Source: Amphibalanus amphitrite (Eukaryota > Arthropoda > Thecostraca > Balanomorpha > Balanidae). Taken from it: a stretch of 64,000 nucleotides of DNA. Positions 49,701 through 61,700 of this stretch are shown here, in pieces; position 1 is the first letter of the stretch, and each line of letters starts with the position of its first letter. A program made the translations under genes and the position numbers. Location of the stretch: assembly GCF_019059575.1 (NCBI RefSeq), contig NW_024881574.1:1112001-1176000 (forward strand), given 5' to 3'. Under the pieces are notes generated by a model, which worked only from the letters and a program-made list of their open reading frames with translations, searched no databases and was not told the DNA's origin.

Positions 49701-52700
49701 CAAATCAAACAATCTCGGATACTATCTGGTATCCAGCTCTCTCCTGATAGCGAAGTAAAAATCATGCAATATGCGGACGACACGGTATTATTTCTTGACG
49801 GTGAGGCAAGTTCAATACGAGGAGCACTATCAGAATTAGAAACATTTTCAAATTTCTCTGGCCTAAAACTCAACATAGAAAAAACAGCATGTCTTCCTCT
49901 CGGGGTAGACCCTCGGCGATACGAGTCTGAGAACTTCGGCTGTAAATGGGTTAGTCAAATAAAGATTTTAGGAATAACTTTCTCTAACAACAATAAGGGA
50001 ATAACTGAAACGAACTTGGAACCAAAAATCGCTCAGATTAACAAAGAAATAGCGCAATGGCGGAGGCGAAATCTTACTCAACTGGGAAAAATAACTGTGA
50101 TTAAGTCTTTATTGTTGTCGAAGCTAGTTCACTTATTAACTGTTCTGCCTAATCCTTCACAATTCATACTCAAAAAGCTAGAACGCATTTTCTTTTCTTT
50201 TGTGTGGAATGGGGGAAGGGATCCTATAAAAAGAGCCAAAACGATGCAAAGTTACGCTGCAGGTGGATTGCAAATGATCGATATTAAAGCTTTCGTCCAA
50301 AGCCTTAAATTGACATGGCTTAAGAGGTTAAGGGAATCTAAAGCTTCGTGGGTAAGACTAGCTGAGAATGAAGCCTACCATGTGTTGAAAGCATTCCTCA
50401 ATTTGGAAGCAAAAAGTTATTAAGGATCCGCTCCAAAATAAACAATCCATTCTGGCAGGATGTTTTGGAAGCGTACAGCCGCTTTAGCATAGACTATAGC
50501 CCAGACGATGTCGGTATACTAAATGAGAGCCTATGGTTCTCGGACTATTCGAAATATAGCTGTTCTATCGTGAAAAATTGGAACGAAAAAGGACTTAGGT
50601 TCATAGCAGATTTGATTGACGAACAAACTGGGCGGATAATGACGAGGGAAGCGGTGCAAGATAGGTTTGGAATAAGAATGACCATTCTGTGCTATTCAAG
50701 CCTCGTGAGAAGTTTACCTGAATGTGTGAGACGTCAATCTTTCGACGACATACCGAAACCAATAATACCAACGAGATTAAATCTCGTTATGAATCATGCG
50801 AAGTTCTCACGCTATGCATATCAGATGGCAATACAATCAAAGAAAGCCGAAACAAAGAATGCGGATGAGCGTCTAAGACAGAAATGGATGACAGATATTG
50901 GACACTTTGCAGAGGATAGCACAGTGGCTGTAATGAACGCCACACATTCAACACGACTCATTATGCTACATTACCGAATAGTTAACAGATTTCTCACTAC
51001 AAACAAATTTCTGAATATCATCAATGTGAAAGACGATGATAAATGTACGTTTTGTCACAGACACGCAGAAACTTTAGCGCACATGTTTTGGTCCTGTACC
51101 GAAGTTCAGAGTTTCATTACCGACATAAAAGTATTCTTACAATCTACACACCAATTTGCACTTCAAATAACTCCAAAAACAATATTTTTCGTACAAAACC
51201 TAAACCCAATTGAAGTACTCATTTTAACCTTGATGAAACAAGTAATATGCGAAGCACGATCGAAGGAAGCTATTCCAAACGTAGTACATTTTAAATATAA
51301 ATTAAAGCGCGAAGCTGAAACTGAAATAATAACAGCTAGACACGTCAACAAAATAAGGGTGTTTGAATCGAAATGGGGGGCATTGAAAAACATTTTACAA
51401 CACGAGTAGTCAGCTCGTGTAGTCACAAGCTTACCATCCATTGCCAAGTTGTGCGTAAGGAGATGCGCAGCGCACGCAGCTGCCGGCGGGCCGGGGCCGG
51501 ACGAGGCGCGCCGCCAATTGCCCGATTTGTAGGTACAATGGCTCTTATCACGGTAATCAGTGCTCTGGCTGGCGGGGCGTGGCCCGTTGGCGGCCCTGCC
51601 GGCGCGGGCGGGGACCGGCGGACCGGCGAGCTCGCGCGGTGGCGTGCGCGGGCGGTGCGGGCCTCTGCTGGCGCTGCCGGTGGCGGGGGCTGGTTCCGGC
51701 GGGGGGCGTGGCCGGCGGGCGACGTGGTGAGCGCCGTTTCCGCGCGTCGGGCTCCTCGGTCTTCGATGTCTTACTTACCCTATACATAGGATACTCTGTC
51801 GCTGCTGCCGTCGCGCCGCTGCCGCTGCCGCTGCTCGCTGTCGCCGTGGGCGCCGTTGTGACCGGCCTCACCGGTTTGAGCATCATTAAGTGCGCTTGCG
51901 TACGTGCTGCTGCTGCTGTTGGTTTGTGTGTCTGTTAATAAAAAAAATCAGCCACCGCTCCCAAGACCCATCCGGGCCAACCCGGGACCGGCCTCTTCGA
52001 CTGGGGCCGGTCGGCCGGCCGGGCGTGCGGGGCGCCGGCCCTACAAGTCGACGGCTCGCACGCCCGGCCGGTGGATAGGGGGCGCCGCCCGCGATACCCC
52101 TTCGCCGGGCGGCGCGGGCGGTGGCTGATGGCCCGCCGCGTTTCTTTAGTCCATGAAAAGACACCGGGGCGGCTTGACCAGGCGGGCCACACCACGTCGC
52201 GTGGTGGTGGCGAGCTCTATTTATATAGCTCGGCCGCCGCCTATAGTTAAAATGCAGTTGAAATGTGGCGTCCGATTTGTGTATATTGCCAGCATTGTAT
52301 GCCAGCGTGTACGCTTGCCAAATTACTCGCAAGTTGTGGGGGTTTTGAAAGCCCTATTGTGTCGGTGCATATCGGGCGTTTGCGGGTTTAAACGTCTCAA
52401 CCTGGGGCGCTCGTTGGCATAGACGGGAAACCGGCTGTTTCGTGTCAGAAGCCACGACAGCGACTGTCCTTGTTGGGCTTGAGAGCCCTCGATTATTATA
52501 CACCTGTGTCATATTTGTATGAATTGTCAATAAATGTTGGAAAAAAAAACTCGTCTTCATCAGAAGAGGAGGAGGCGCCTCTTGAGTAAAGGGTCTTATT
52601 ACTCGAAAGGGTATCTAATGACCTTTACTTAAGGTAAATACTTAAGGTATATACTTAAGGTAAATATTCTGTAACTGTATTTATCACCGTAAAAGAAGCA

Positions 52701-55700
52701 GACATAATAACAGTCGATGTGTCCATTAATCGATTATAAATGGTCCGCCAGAACTAGAAGTAGGTACTATCGATTGGCAACTACCCCGACCACCCCAGCC
52801 AGAATATCTGGACTGGCTCTTGCGTCATTTTTTATATTCATTTTCTTTTCCACAGTGAACTAGTGTCAGCGCGTCATTTTTTTATATTCATTTTCTGTTG
52901 GTGCAGTGAACTGGTGTCAGCGCTGGTTCGAGTTCTTCCCGTACCCGCCCATCTCTGTGCTGGGTCTCGTGGAGAACATGCTGGCGCACCACTGTCCCGA
53001 GCTGCTCAAACACTACATGAAGCTGGGCGTGACGGCGCACGTGTACGGCTGGCCGCTGCTCGAGACCGCCTTCTCAGAGGTGATAAGTCGGGGAGTAAAC
53101 TCACTGAAGCTGTGTGGTGGCCAGCTGTGGTCTTTGTAGGCAAGAAAGGTATCTTGATTGTGTGGTGTTTCATCGATGTCTGGGTGCATGCTGTTCGTTC
53201 TGTAACACAGTGCTGTTCAGGATTCTATGACATTCACTGTCTGAAGTAAGACGAACATTGAATTCGATGGTTTTGGAGAGGTCTTTTATCAGAGGCCACT
53301 TTTACTAAAAGAACAAATCGCCGTCTGCGGCTATTTTTTTAGGGGGGGGGGGGCATTCATGTCGCCCCCGAGTTTCGCAGACTAGAGGAAAAAGTCGTTG
53401 ATGTGAAAAAATATCCGCCAGCCTCAGACGTGATATTTTCATATTAGCGGTTCTTTTTCACTTGACTGCTTTGTGGAAAACCAAAATATTTCAAATACCG
53501 GCAGCCGGCGATTTTTTACTGGAGGTATAGCTGACCCCAGTTCACCCTGACGCAGGGGGGTACGCTCCGGCTGTTTAGCATTACGAAAAATGGTGACAGA
53601 CGTTTGTGGAGGATTGTCGACGAACTCTTGTTCCGCGAGCAGTACTTACACGCTAGCGGAAAATTCACCAATCAGCGCTCGGCCGTACTCGACGCTGATT
53701 GGTCCGACGCTCGTGACGAAATTGTGGGGGACCGCAGTTATTCTCTATGGACCCGAATAGGCTTTTGGATTTCGGAGGGGGTTCTTTAAAATTATATGCT
53801 GTTTGGAGCTGTTTTCGAGTTGAAATATATTTCTTATGACTGTTAGCTATATAATGACACCATAAAATCATGATTTTAATAAATATTACCGATGTAATAT
53901 CGGCCGAAAAGACATGCTGTCATGGCACGGACTGCCCTGCGGCTGATGTGGGGCCCCTAGTGCCAGCGTATGGTAATAATGGGTTGACGAAGGGTTATTG
54001 GAGAAACTTAGAGCCCCATCAGCATTCAGTATAGGGTCATTAGACGCCGGGAATGTCCATCAGGGGTCTGAGTAGGCCTGTCATAGGGGCATACATGACA
54101 CATTATGGCCCATGGGTCAATGTAGATCCATTAGGGGCCGTTGAAGGGCCATCATTGTTCAGCGTGGGCTCGCAATTACCTCTGATGGGCATATGCCGTG
54201 CCCCGATGGACTATAACGCTGGCCCCTGATGAACCATCACCAGCCCCTGATAGGTCTACAAAGCCCCCTGCTGGGTCCAAATTGGTCACTGATATGCCCA
54301 AATGGGCCACTGAGAAACCCGTACAACATCCCCTGACTGCACCTGCTGGACCAGTGCCGTCCCCTCATGGGCCCACCGCAGCTCTTGAATGACCTTTTCA
54401 AGTCCCCTGAAGTGCCTTTATTGGCCTAAATGGCCCCTGATTGACTTTTGTAGTCCCTATTGGTCCTATATGGTCCCCATGAGCCCTCAACGTCCTTAGA
54501 CAGCCTTACATTATATGCCACTGGGCCCTGTTGGGTCAGCACCGGCCCCTGATAGGCTTGCACTGGACCCACCGGGCCTATACCGACCCATGAAGGGCCT
54601 ATGTCGAGCCCTCATGGACCTCCGATGACCACACGCCGGCATGTGTGGCCCCATCAGCAGTGGTCCGTCTATCCCATGTACTTACGGTCTTTTTGGCCGA
54701 TGTGACACCGGTAGTAAATAGAAATGTTATGATTAAATGTCGTTATTACACAGTCAAAAGTCACAGAAAGAATATCCAAGCTCAAAAATGGCCTCAAAAC
54801 CAACAAAAACTGGTATAAATCACCTTCAAAAGCCGTAAGTCTATTAAACGCCATAGGGGAATAGCTACAGTCCCCCGCAATTTCGTCACGAGCATCGGGC
54901 CAATCAGCGTCGAGTATTGCCGAACGCCGATTGGTCGATTTCCGCTAGCCTGTAAATGCTGCTTGCGGATATAGTTTTGAACAAGTGAGGGTCGCGGCTA
55001 CTAATTATCGCTTGTCAGCACTTTTTCGTCGGGAACGTTCTACCTGGTTTATATAGCCTTGCCCTGACGTTACCTATTAGGCATGCATTACTGGCCCGTC
55101 ATCATCAGGGAATTTCGATGGTTTGTCTCCATTTACTTATTCCCACACCGTTTTTTAAATTGTGTCTATCATTATACCCTGTATTGTCCTGCATCGTGTC
55201 GTGTCTCTTCTTTCATTTTTCTAATGCGCTCTTGCCCCGCTCCACGGCAGGTGTTTACGCAGAACGACTGGCTGGTGGCGTGGGACCACATCCTCTCCAA
55301 CCACCCGTCCTTCATGCTGGCTGTTGTCGTGGCCTACAACGTCGTCTCCCAGGCGGCCATCACTCGCTGCAAGTCGGCCGACGATGTCACCGTAAGTATT
55401 CCATCACTCTCGCTACCTAGCGTATCTAAAAGCGTCCAAAAACTTGCTACAAAATATGGGGAGGGTTTGTGGGGTTACTTTTATACATTTTGCTTATGGA
55501 GCCATTCAAAGAGCAGTGGAGGTCTCCGCCGTGATAGTCTAGTGGTTAGGACCTCGCGTTGTGGCCGCGATAACCCCGGTTCGAATCCGGGTCACGGCAG
55601 TACCGTTTTCGCCTGCTGGAAACAAATGGCACAATTGTTTCTCTGCTGTCCTCACAAGCTGCAATACACCTTTTTGCACTCAAAATAGGCATCTTTTCAT

Positions 55701-58700
55701 TCAATTTCGGCGAATTGCATTCAATTTTAGCGATCTCTCATTTGTTTCGAATAGAGAGATCGCTAAAATTGAATGCAATTCGCCGAAATTGAATGAAAAG
55801 ATGCCTATTTTGAGTGCAAAAAGGTGTAGTTTTAACCTGTGTTCCCTGATTATTTTTATGTAGTTGTATTTTTATATATCATCTAAGGAATAGGAAACAT
55901 GTTTACAAAGGAGTAACCGCAGGTTGTTTTACTCGTAATACCTTATCACCTACCGAATTCTAGACGGCCATTTCTGTGGTAAAGTATACGAATACTGCAT
56001 GGGGGAGCGGGCAATAGCAAAAAATATTGCCCGATGTGACGTCACTGTCGCCCGAGGGTGAAGACCGAAACAAGTGCTATTGCCCGAGGCGAAGCCGAGG
56101 GCAATAGCACTTGTGGAGGTCTTCACCCGAGGGCGACAGTGACGTTACAGAGGGCAATATTTTTGCTATTGCCCGCTCCCCCATGCAGTATTCGTTTTAT
56201 TACATGGCCAACTCTCGGAATCTTTACTTAGTACCTACTCATTCATCCCGTAATAAAAAATATCCAAACACAAATATCATGGTACAATTGAATGTATTGG
56301 ATATACAATCATAGCCACGTCACATGTCTACGGCACACACTTAGTTGTTTTCTGTTTTCTGTTTCTATTTTCTGTTTCACGCCGTACTTGAGAGTGTGGA
56401 GACTTCGATTTGTAGCGTTCGCCGTCCTTGCGTTTTACAGTAATGAAGAACTCCTTCACAGCGTTGTCCAGGACATCGTTGCTGTGCATGCAGCTTTCAA
56501 CAGATATGCCTTTTACTTGTAAGAACTCAATGAAGACGTCTTCTGCTGATTTAATCACCTTTTTAGTGCCCGGAGCCCTGCGCGATGAAAATAGCTCATC
56601 CAATTCATGCGGCTCCAACAAATTAAATCGGGGCATTTGAACGGACATGTTCAAATGACGGCCCAGTTCTAGATGACTTGACTAGCCAATCACGAAATCA
56701 AACTGAACAGTCTGAGAAAACGACGATAAAATTACGACATTTGAATTTTGTTCAAACACCACTGCGCGAGCAACTTACTATTGACCGTTGACATGGCAAC
56801 CGCTTCTCACCTTCAGAAAGGTCAGTAACCTGACACTGAAAGGTCAGTAACCTGATGCCGGGCAATAGTAAAAAATATCTCATGCCAAATTAACACAGGA
56901 GCCATGTAATAATGAGTTTTTTTTTGTGGATCGGTTAGGCCGGGTCATTGACAACACACCAAATGGTTAAACGAAATTTCTTGAGGCTGTTTCGAGACAC
57001 GTTTTATTTTGCTTACCTTGAGTTCATGACTCACGAAATGAATCGGCCTGATTGCCTGCCCTCAGAACCAGATCGCGTATTAGCGATGGTGGTATAGTGG
57101 TGAGCATAGCTGCCTTCCAAGCAGTTGACCCGGGTTCGATTCCCGGCCATCGCAGCCTTTTTCCCAAAATAGATGTAAATAGGGGTTGTAAAATTCGTGA
57201 TAAAGTGCAAGAGGCACCGTATGATATCTGTACAAATGTCTCGGCTCCAAAAGCCCTGCGTGTGGAAGGTCCGTGGGCACTAGCTTTAGAAAACCCACTT
57301 AACCCCACCACTGAGTTATCGCGATGCGACGCTGGTGCCGCAAATACAGTGCTGCTTAGAGCCCGTGGGCCCAAATCTGGCAGCTCATCTCGGTGAGCGT
57401 CTAAACGAACACCGCCGTGACCCGGATTCGAGCTGGGGCTGTCGCGTCCACATTCCGGTGTCCTGAACGCTAGTCTTGTCAGTGTGATAAGATCTCATCG
57501 AAGTATAATCTTGCAATATTTTGTCATGAATAGGTTCTGATTTGAATAATGTTTGCATCTAAGCTGCTTGACACGGTTTTACCACGCCGTTTTGGAATTG
57601 CGAGACGCTTTCTTAGGTGGGCGTCTGAACCCACCGTGCCGGGGAATGGTTTGCACATGAAGCAACGTCCGGAGACTTGTCAAAAATATTTACAAATACG
57701 CCGCGGCGATATTAGTTTGAATGTAAGAAACCAAGTAAATGGTCAACAGGGTTGTCACTTGTCATAAATGCGCCTTTGACCTTCAATCGCAACCAGTTAC
57801 GGCAGCCGTTCGTTAAATCAAATGCCTATGATTTTTCAAGAGTAGGCTAATAAATAAACAATATAAATATAAACAGGACAGCTGCTGGGCTGTGATTAAT
57901 TCATCCCACCCCACCTCTCGCCCCACTGGCAGTACTACTTCCGTAACCAGAACGTGGTAAGCGTGCGCCACGTGATGCGACGGGCGTACTCCGTGCACGA
58001 GAACACGCCCGACGAGCTGCACGCGCGCCACTACATGGACAAGTTCGAGCCGATCGGGCCCAACGCCTACCCCGTCTTCAACAAGTACCCGACGTTCATC
58101 GTCAACCATCAGGTATTTGGTTTATTACAGCAGAGTGGTGGGGTGGTTTGGTCGGCGATGAACATCAATTGCTTTGCTTTGGGAAGTACTTGCTTCATAT
58201 CTGTGCCAGTATGTATGTTTTTGTCACTTGACTTATGCCTTGCAATTTTCTTTTGAGGACTGAGCTAAACGAATCGGGATTCTGCCGCCTTCCTCTCTAG
58301 AAAATATCGTCGTCCTTGTCAGACTTTGAACTCTGTGGTTTTCCTCTGACCCCGTCTGACCTCTAACCTCTGACCCCGTCTGACCTCTGACCTCTGGCGT
58401 CAGCTGGAGGAGCGGGAAAGGATCAGTCGCGAGCACCAGACGTTCCTGGAGGAGCGAGGAGCCGCCGTGGAGCTGGCTAAGGAGCTGCAGGACAACCGCG
58501 TCAAGCGGCGCCAGTGGGCCGACAAGCTGGCTTACCTCAAAGGTAGGCCTCACAGGGTTACCCCAATGGGAACTGGGCAAAGGGAAGCGTGCCGTGACCC
58601 GGATTCGAACCGGGGTTACCGCGGCCACAACTCGAGGTCCTAACCACTAGACTATCACGGCGATGAAGTCTGGATAAGACACTTTCCAGCGAACAATTAG

Positions 58701-61700
58701 TTATGTTGAATATGAATTTTATAAGAAAGATGTCAGGACTTGTCCAGTTACCATCTAAGCTGCAAAGAGGGAATGTCCGACCCTATTTTTATTATATTTG
58801 TAGTCAGTTTACTCCATCGGTAGGAACAAAAGGTGAGGTCTTTTTTTGCCTGTAATCTGGGCTCTGCAGTTCGCGAAGGGCATTGATAATGGAAGCAGCA
58901 GTAACAGCAGTAAGAGCAATATGATGCCTCCACTTCCTCCAGGGATTGCTTCCAATCTTTAGAACGGCTGGCTAATGGCGCCCACATTTGGTGCACCGTT
59001 GGGGACCGATTAGTTATAGGGTGTCGGCCGGGGAAAAGTCAGCTGGGACCCCGTTTGCACGTGGAAACGTGCAGGATACCGCATCCACGTCTCATGAACG
59101 GCTAGGTCAGTTCCTCTCAAATTTGAAAAGTCGTTTAGGACTGGTTCATACAAGTCAGTTGGGGTTTTCACTTTGCTCTTCCGCACGTGCAGGACTTACC
59201 CTCGCGCTCGCTCCTGTGTCGCCCCAGAAGGCGTTTCACCAGCAATGTCTTCGTAATAAACTACATTAAGTGGAAACTAATAAATTGACTGGTCAGATAG
59301 GTGGGTATATATTTCTTTTTTTTTCATCAGTGTTCTGCTCAAAGCGTGGACCTGACGGAGAACGCCTAAAGCTCTCTTAGAGTTGAGTTCTCCTGTGCAA
59401 TAAGTTTGATAAGTACCGGGGCTAGACCGCCATAGTGTACCAGGTGACCTTTGCTGTTAAAGCGATGGTCTTGGCCACAATTAGGTAGTCCGCCCAGTCC
59501 AAGGTGCGCCCGGCCGAGTGAGGTGAAAGTAGGCCCATTGCGGCCGCGAAGAGAGCATTTTGCCATCACTCAGCGGCTCGTTGGTCTAGGGGTATGATTC
59601 TCGCTTAGGGTGCGAGAGGTCCCGGGTTCAAATCCCGGACGAGCCCAGTGTTTGGCTCAAAATTTAGATCAAAATCATATTATGGAAATTCGCTGAAAGC
59701 AAGTTGACGTCGATAATCTCAAAGATTTTGAACGCACCGCTTCCTTTTGGTTGGCAAATACTCACGAGAATCCGTCAGTGTTGTTTAGGCATAAATCGGC
59801 GTGCTCTTGATTCCATTTTTATTTCGTTAAAATTTCATCTGATCGTTCATCCTTCTCCTGCCGAGGGACAGGACATCTCTTGTCGTTTTTTCGTGTTTGG
59901 TCGGAACGCTTGAAAGATAGAAAACAGAAATTTTGGCGAAAGCTGAGATTTAGCGCACTGGCCTTTGATTCAAGCCAGGTCCTGACAAGTACCTACCGCA
60001 TGGTCAGGCCAGGTCAGGTCAATGACTTATGACGTCACATGTCAACTCTACACTGTCATAACCTGTTACAACTTCGCCACGATCCCAGTGTAGTACCAGG
60101 GAAGGGATCATTCTCAGCGAGATGTGACCTTGAGATAGTAGCAGGCTGACGTTTGACCTGGTGTATGCCGAAAACCGGCAGGCTGGTCGAGGCGAAATAG
60201 AGAATAGACCCGCTGCTACGATTGAGGAAGTAAAGTGCACTGTGCTAGTGATTGCGCAGTGCGGCACTCGCACACTGTACAAAGGCACCGCCCGCCCTCT
60301 GAGAACCATCGTACTGCATACCAATGCTACCAACCTAATGCATCTGTAATTTAATCGAGCGGGACAGTTGAACCTGCTCCCTTTTGTTTGTTTGTTTGTT
60401 TGTTTGTTTGTTTGTTTGTTTGTTTGTTTGTTTGTTTGTTTGTTTGTTTGTTTGTTTGTTCATTTGTGTGTGTGTGTGTTTGTTTGTTTGCTTGTTTGTT
60501 TGTTTGTTTGTTTGTTTCTTTGTTTGTTTTGTTGGGAGCAAGCTCTTTCGGCCTAAAAAGACCATTGCAGGGCATGGGATGCTAGAAACGGCGTTGACTT
60601 GAGGCTGTGCGGGACACCGACAGTGAGCCGCTGAGGCGAGACCGTCCCCATGGGACCGGATTGTTCCCTTGGAAAAGTTCCCCCGCCTCCCAATCGGTCA
60701 CCCGGAGAGGAATTACGGGTCTCAGGTGAGGACCCGGCCTCATCCACCGATTGTCAGGTGGGGTGACCGCCTGCCCGCAAAGGAGCGTGAGGCGATTGTG
60801 GATGGGTTTGTCCTGTGGATGGCACGGACGGATGACAGTACTCTCAATGTAATAACCATTATAAATGATCGCGGTTTGCTCACAGCTTCTCGCTAACAGG
60901 CTAGGCGGAGCCTGCGCGGCGATGACGCTCGCTTAGTGAAAGTGACCTCAACGCCGGGCTAAAAAATAACACTGGAATGCATCTCAGCGGCTCGTTGGTC
61001 TAGGGGTATGATTCTCGCTTCGGGTGCGAGAGGTCCCGGGTTCAAATCCCGGACGAGCCCAATGTTTAACGCACGCCAGCTCAGGTGCCGAATGCAACCG
61101 CTCCCCCGGCCCCGGTAGGTATAGTGTAAACTGTAATCCCAAACCGGTCTCCTACGGTGTGCCAACTTTGAGCAGAATCGTCCCAGCCGCTTCGGGATGT
61201 GGGTGCGTCCCCACTCCCCCTTCACGATTAGAGCGCCAAATGAGGCTGACACGATACCTGAAGATAAAGACGAATGAAATGAAATAATCACCCAGGTGCG
61301 TTAGGGCCTTTGCCCTGCATGCAGATAGGCGGCGGAACGGGGAGGGCACCGGGGCACCGTGCCCCCTTTTATTTTGACATTTTAACATTAGCCCTATGGG
61401 CGTTGCATGGAAAGAATGGGACCAAAAGTCGGCGGTACCCCTCCCCCCTTAATTTAAGGTGTTCCGCCGCTACTGCATGCAAAAACATAACCGATGTAAT
61501 AATGCGGTACGATGGGTTGCCTCCCTGCACTTTGTTTTGGTACCTAATCTGACCGCGGGTCTGGTCTCGGTTGGACACTGCTCTCAGTCCCCACAGCCAC
61601 CTCGTCTGTCCTCAGTCCTCTCAGTTCTCTGTCTCAGTCTTCTGTCTCAGTCTGTCTCTGTCTCAATCCTCTCTGTCTGTCTCTGTCTCAGTCCTCTGTC

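Larger units (their letters stand above)
46025..52690 (+). mobile_element. CR1/Jockey-group LINE, 5'-truncated, interrupted by a second LINE
   Basis: It covers the end of ORF1, a full-length open ORF2 and a 3' region. The 3' region resumes at 52563 after the nested element and ends in short ACTTAAGGTAAAT repeats at about 52620-52670, a microsatellite-type 3' end usual for CR1-like elements. The left end at about 46025 shows a 20-base local duplication. The exact ends are estimates. It is in intron 10 of TBC1D31, same strand. Confidence 0.8.

Noticed and set aside
60351-60602. Frames of FVCL or KQTN repeats
   Set aside because: Translations of the (TTTG)n microsatellite.
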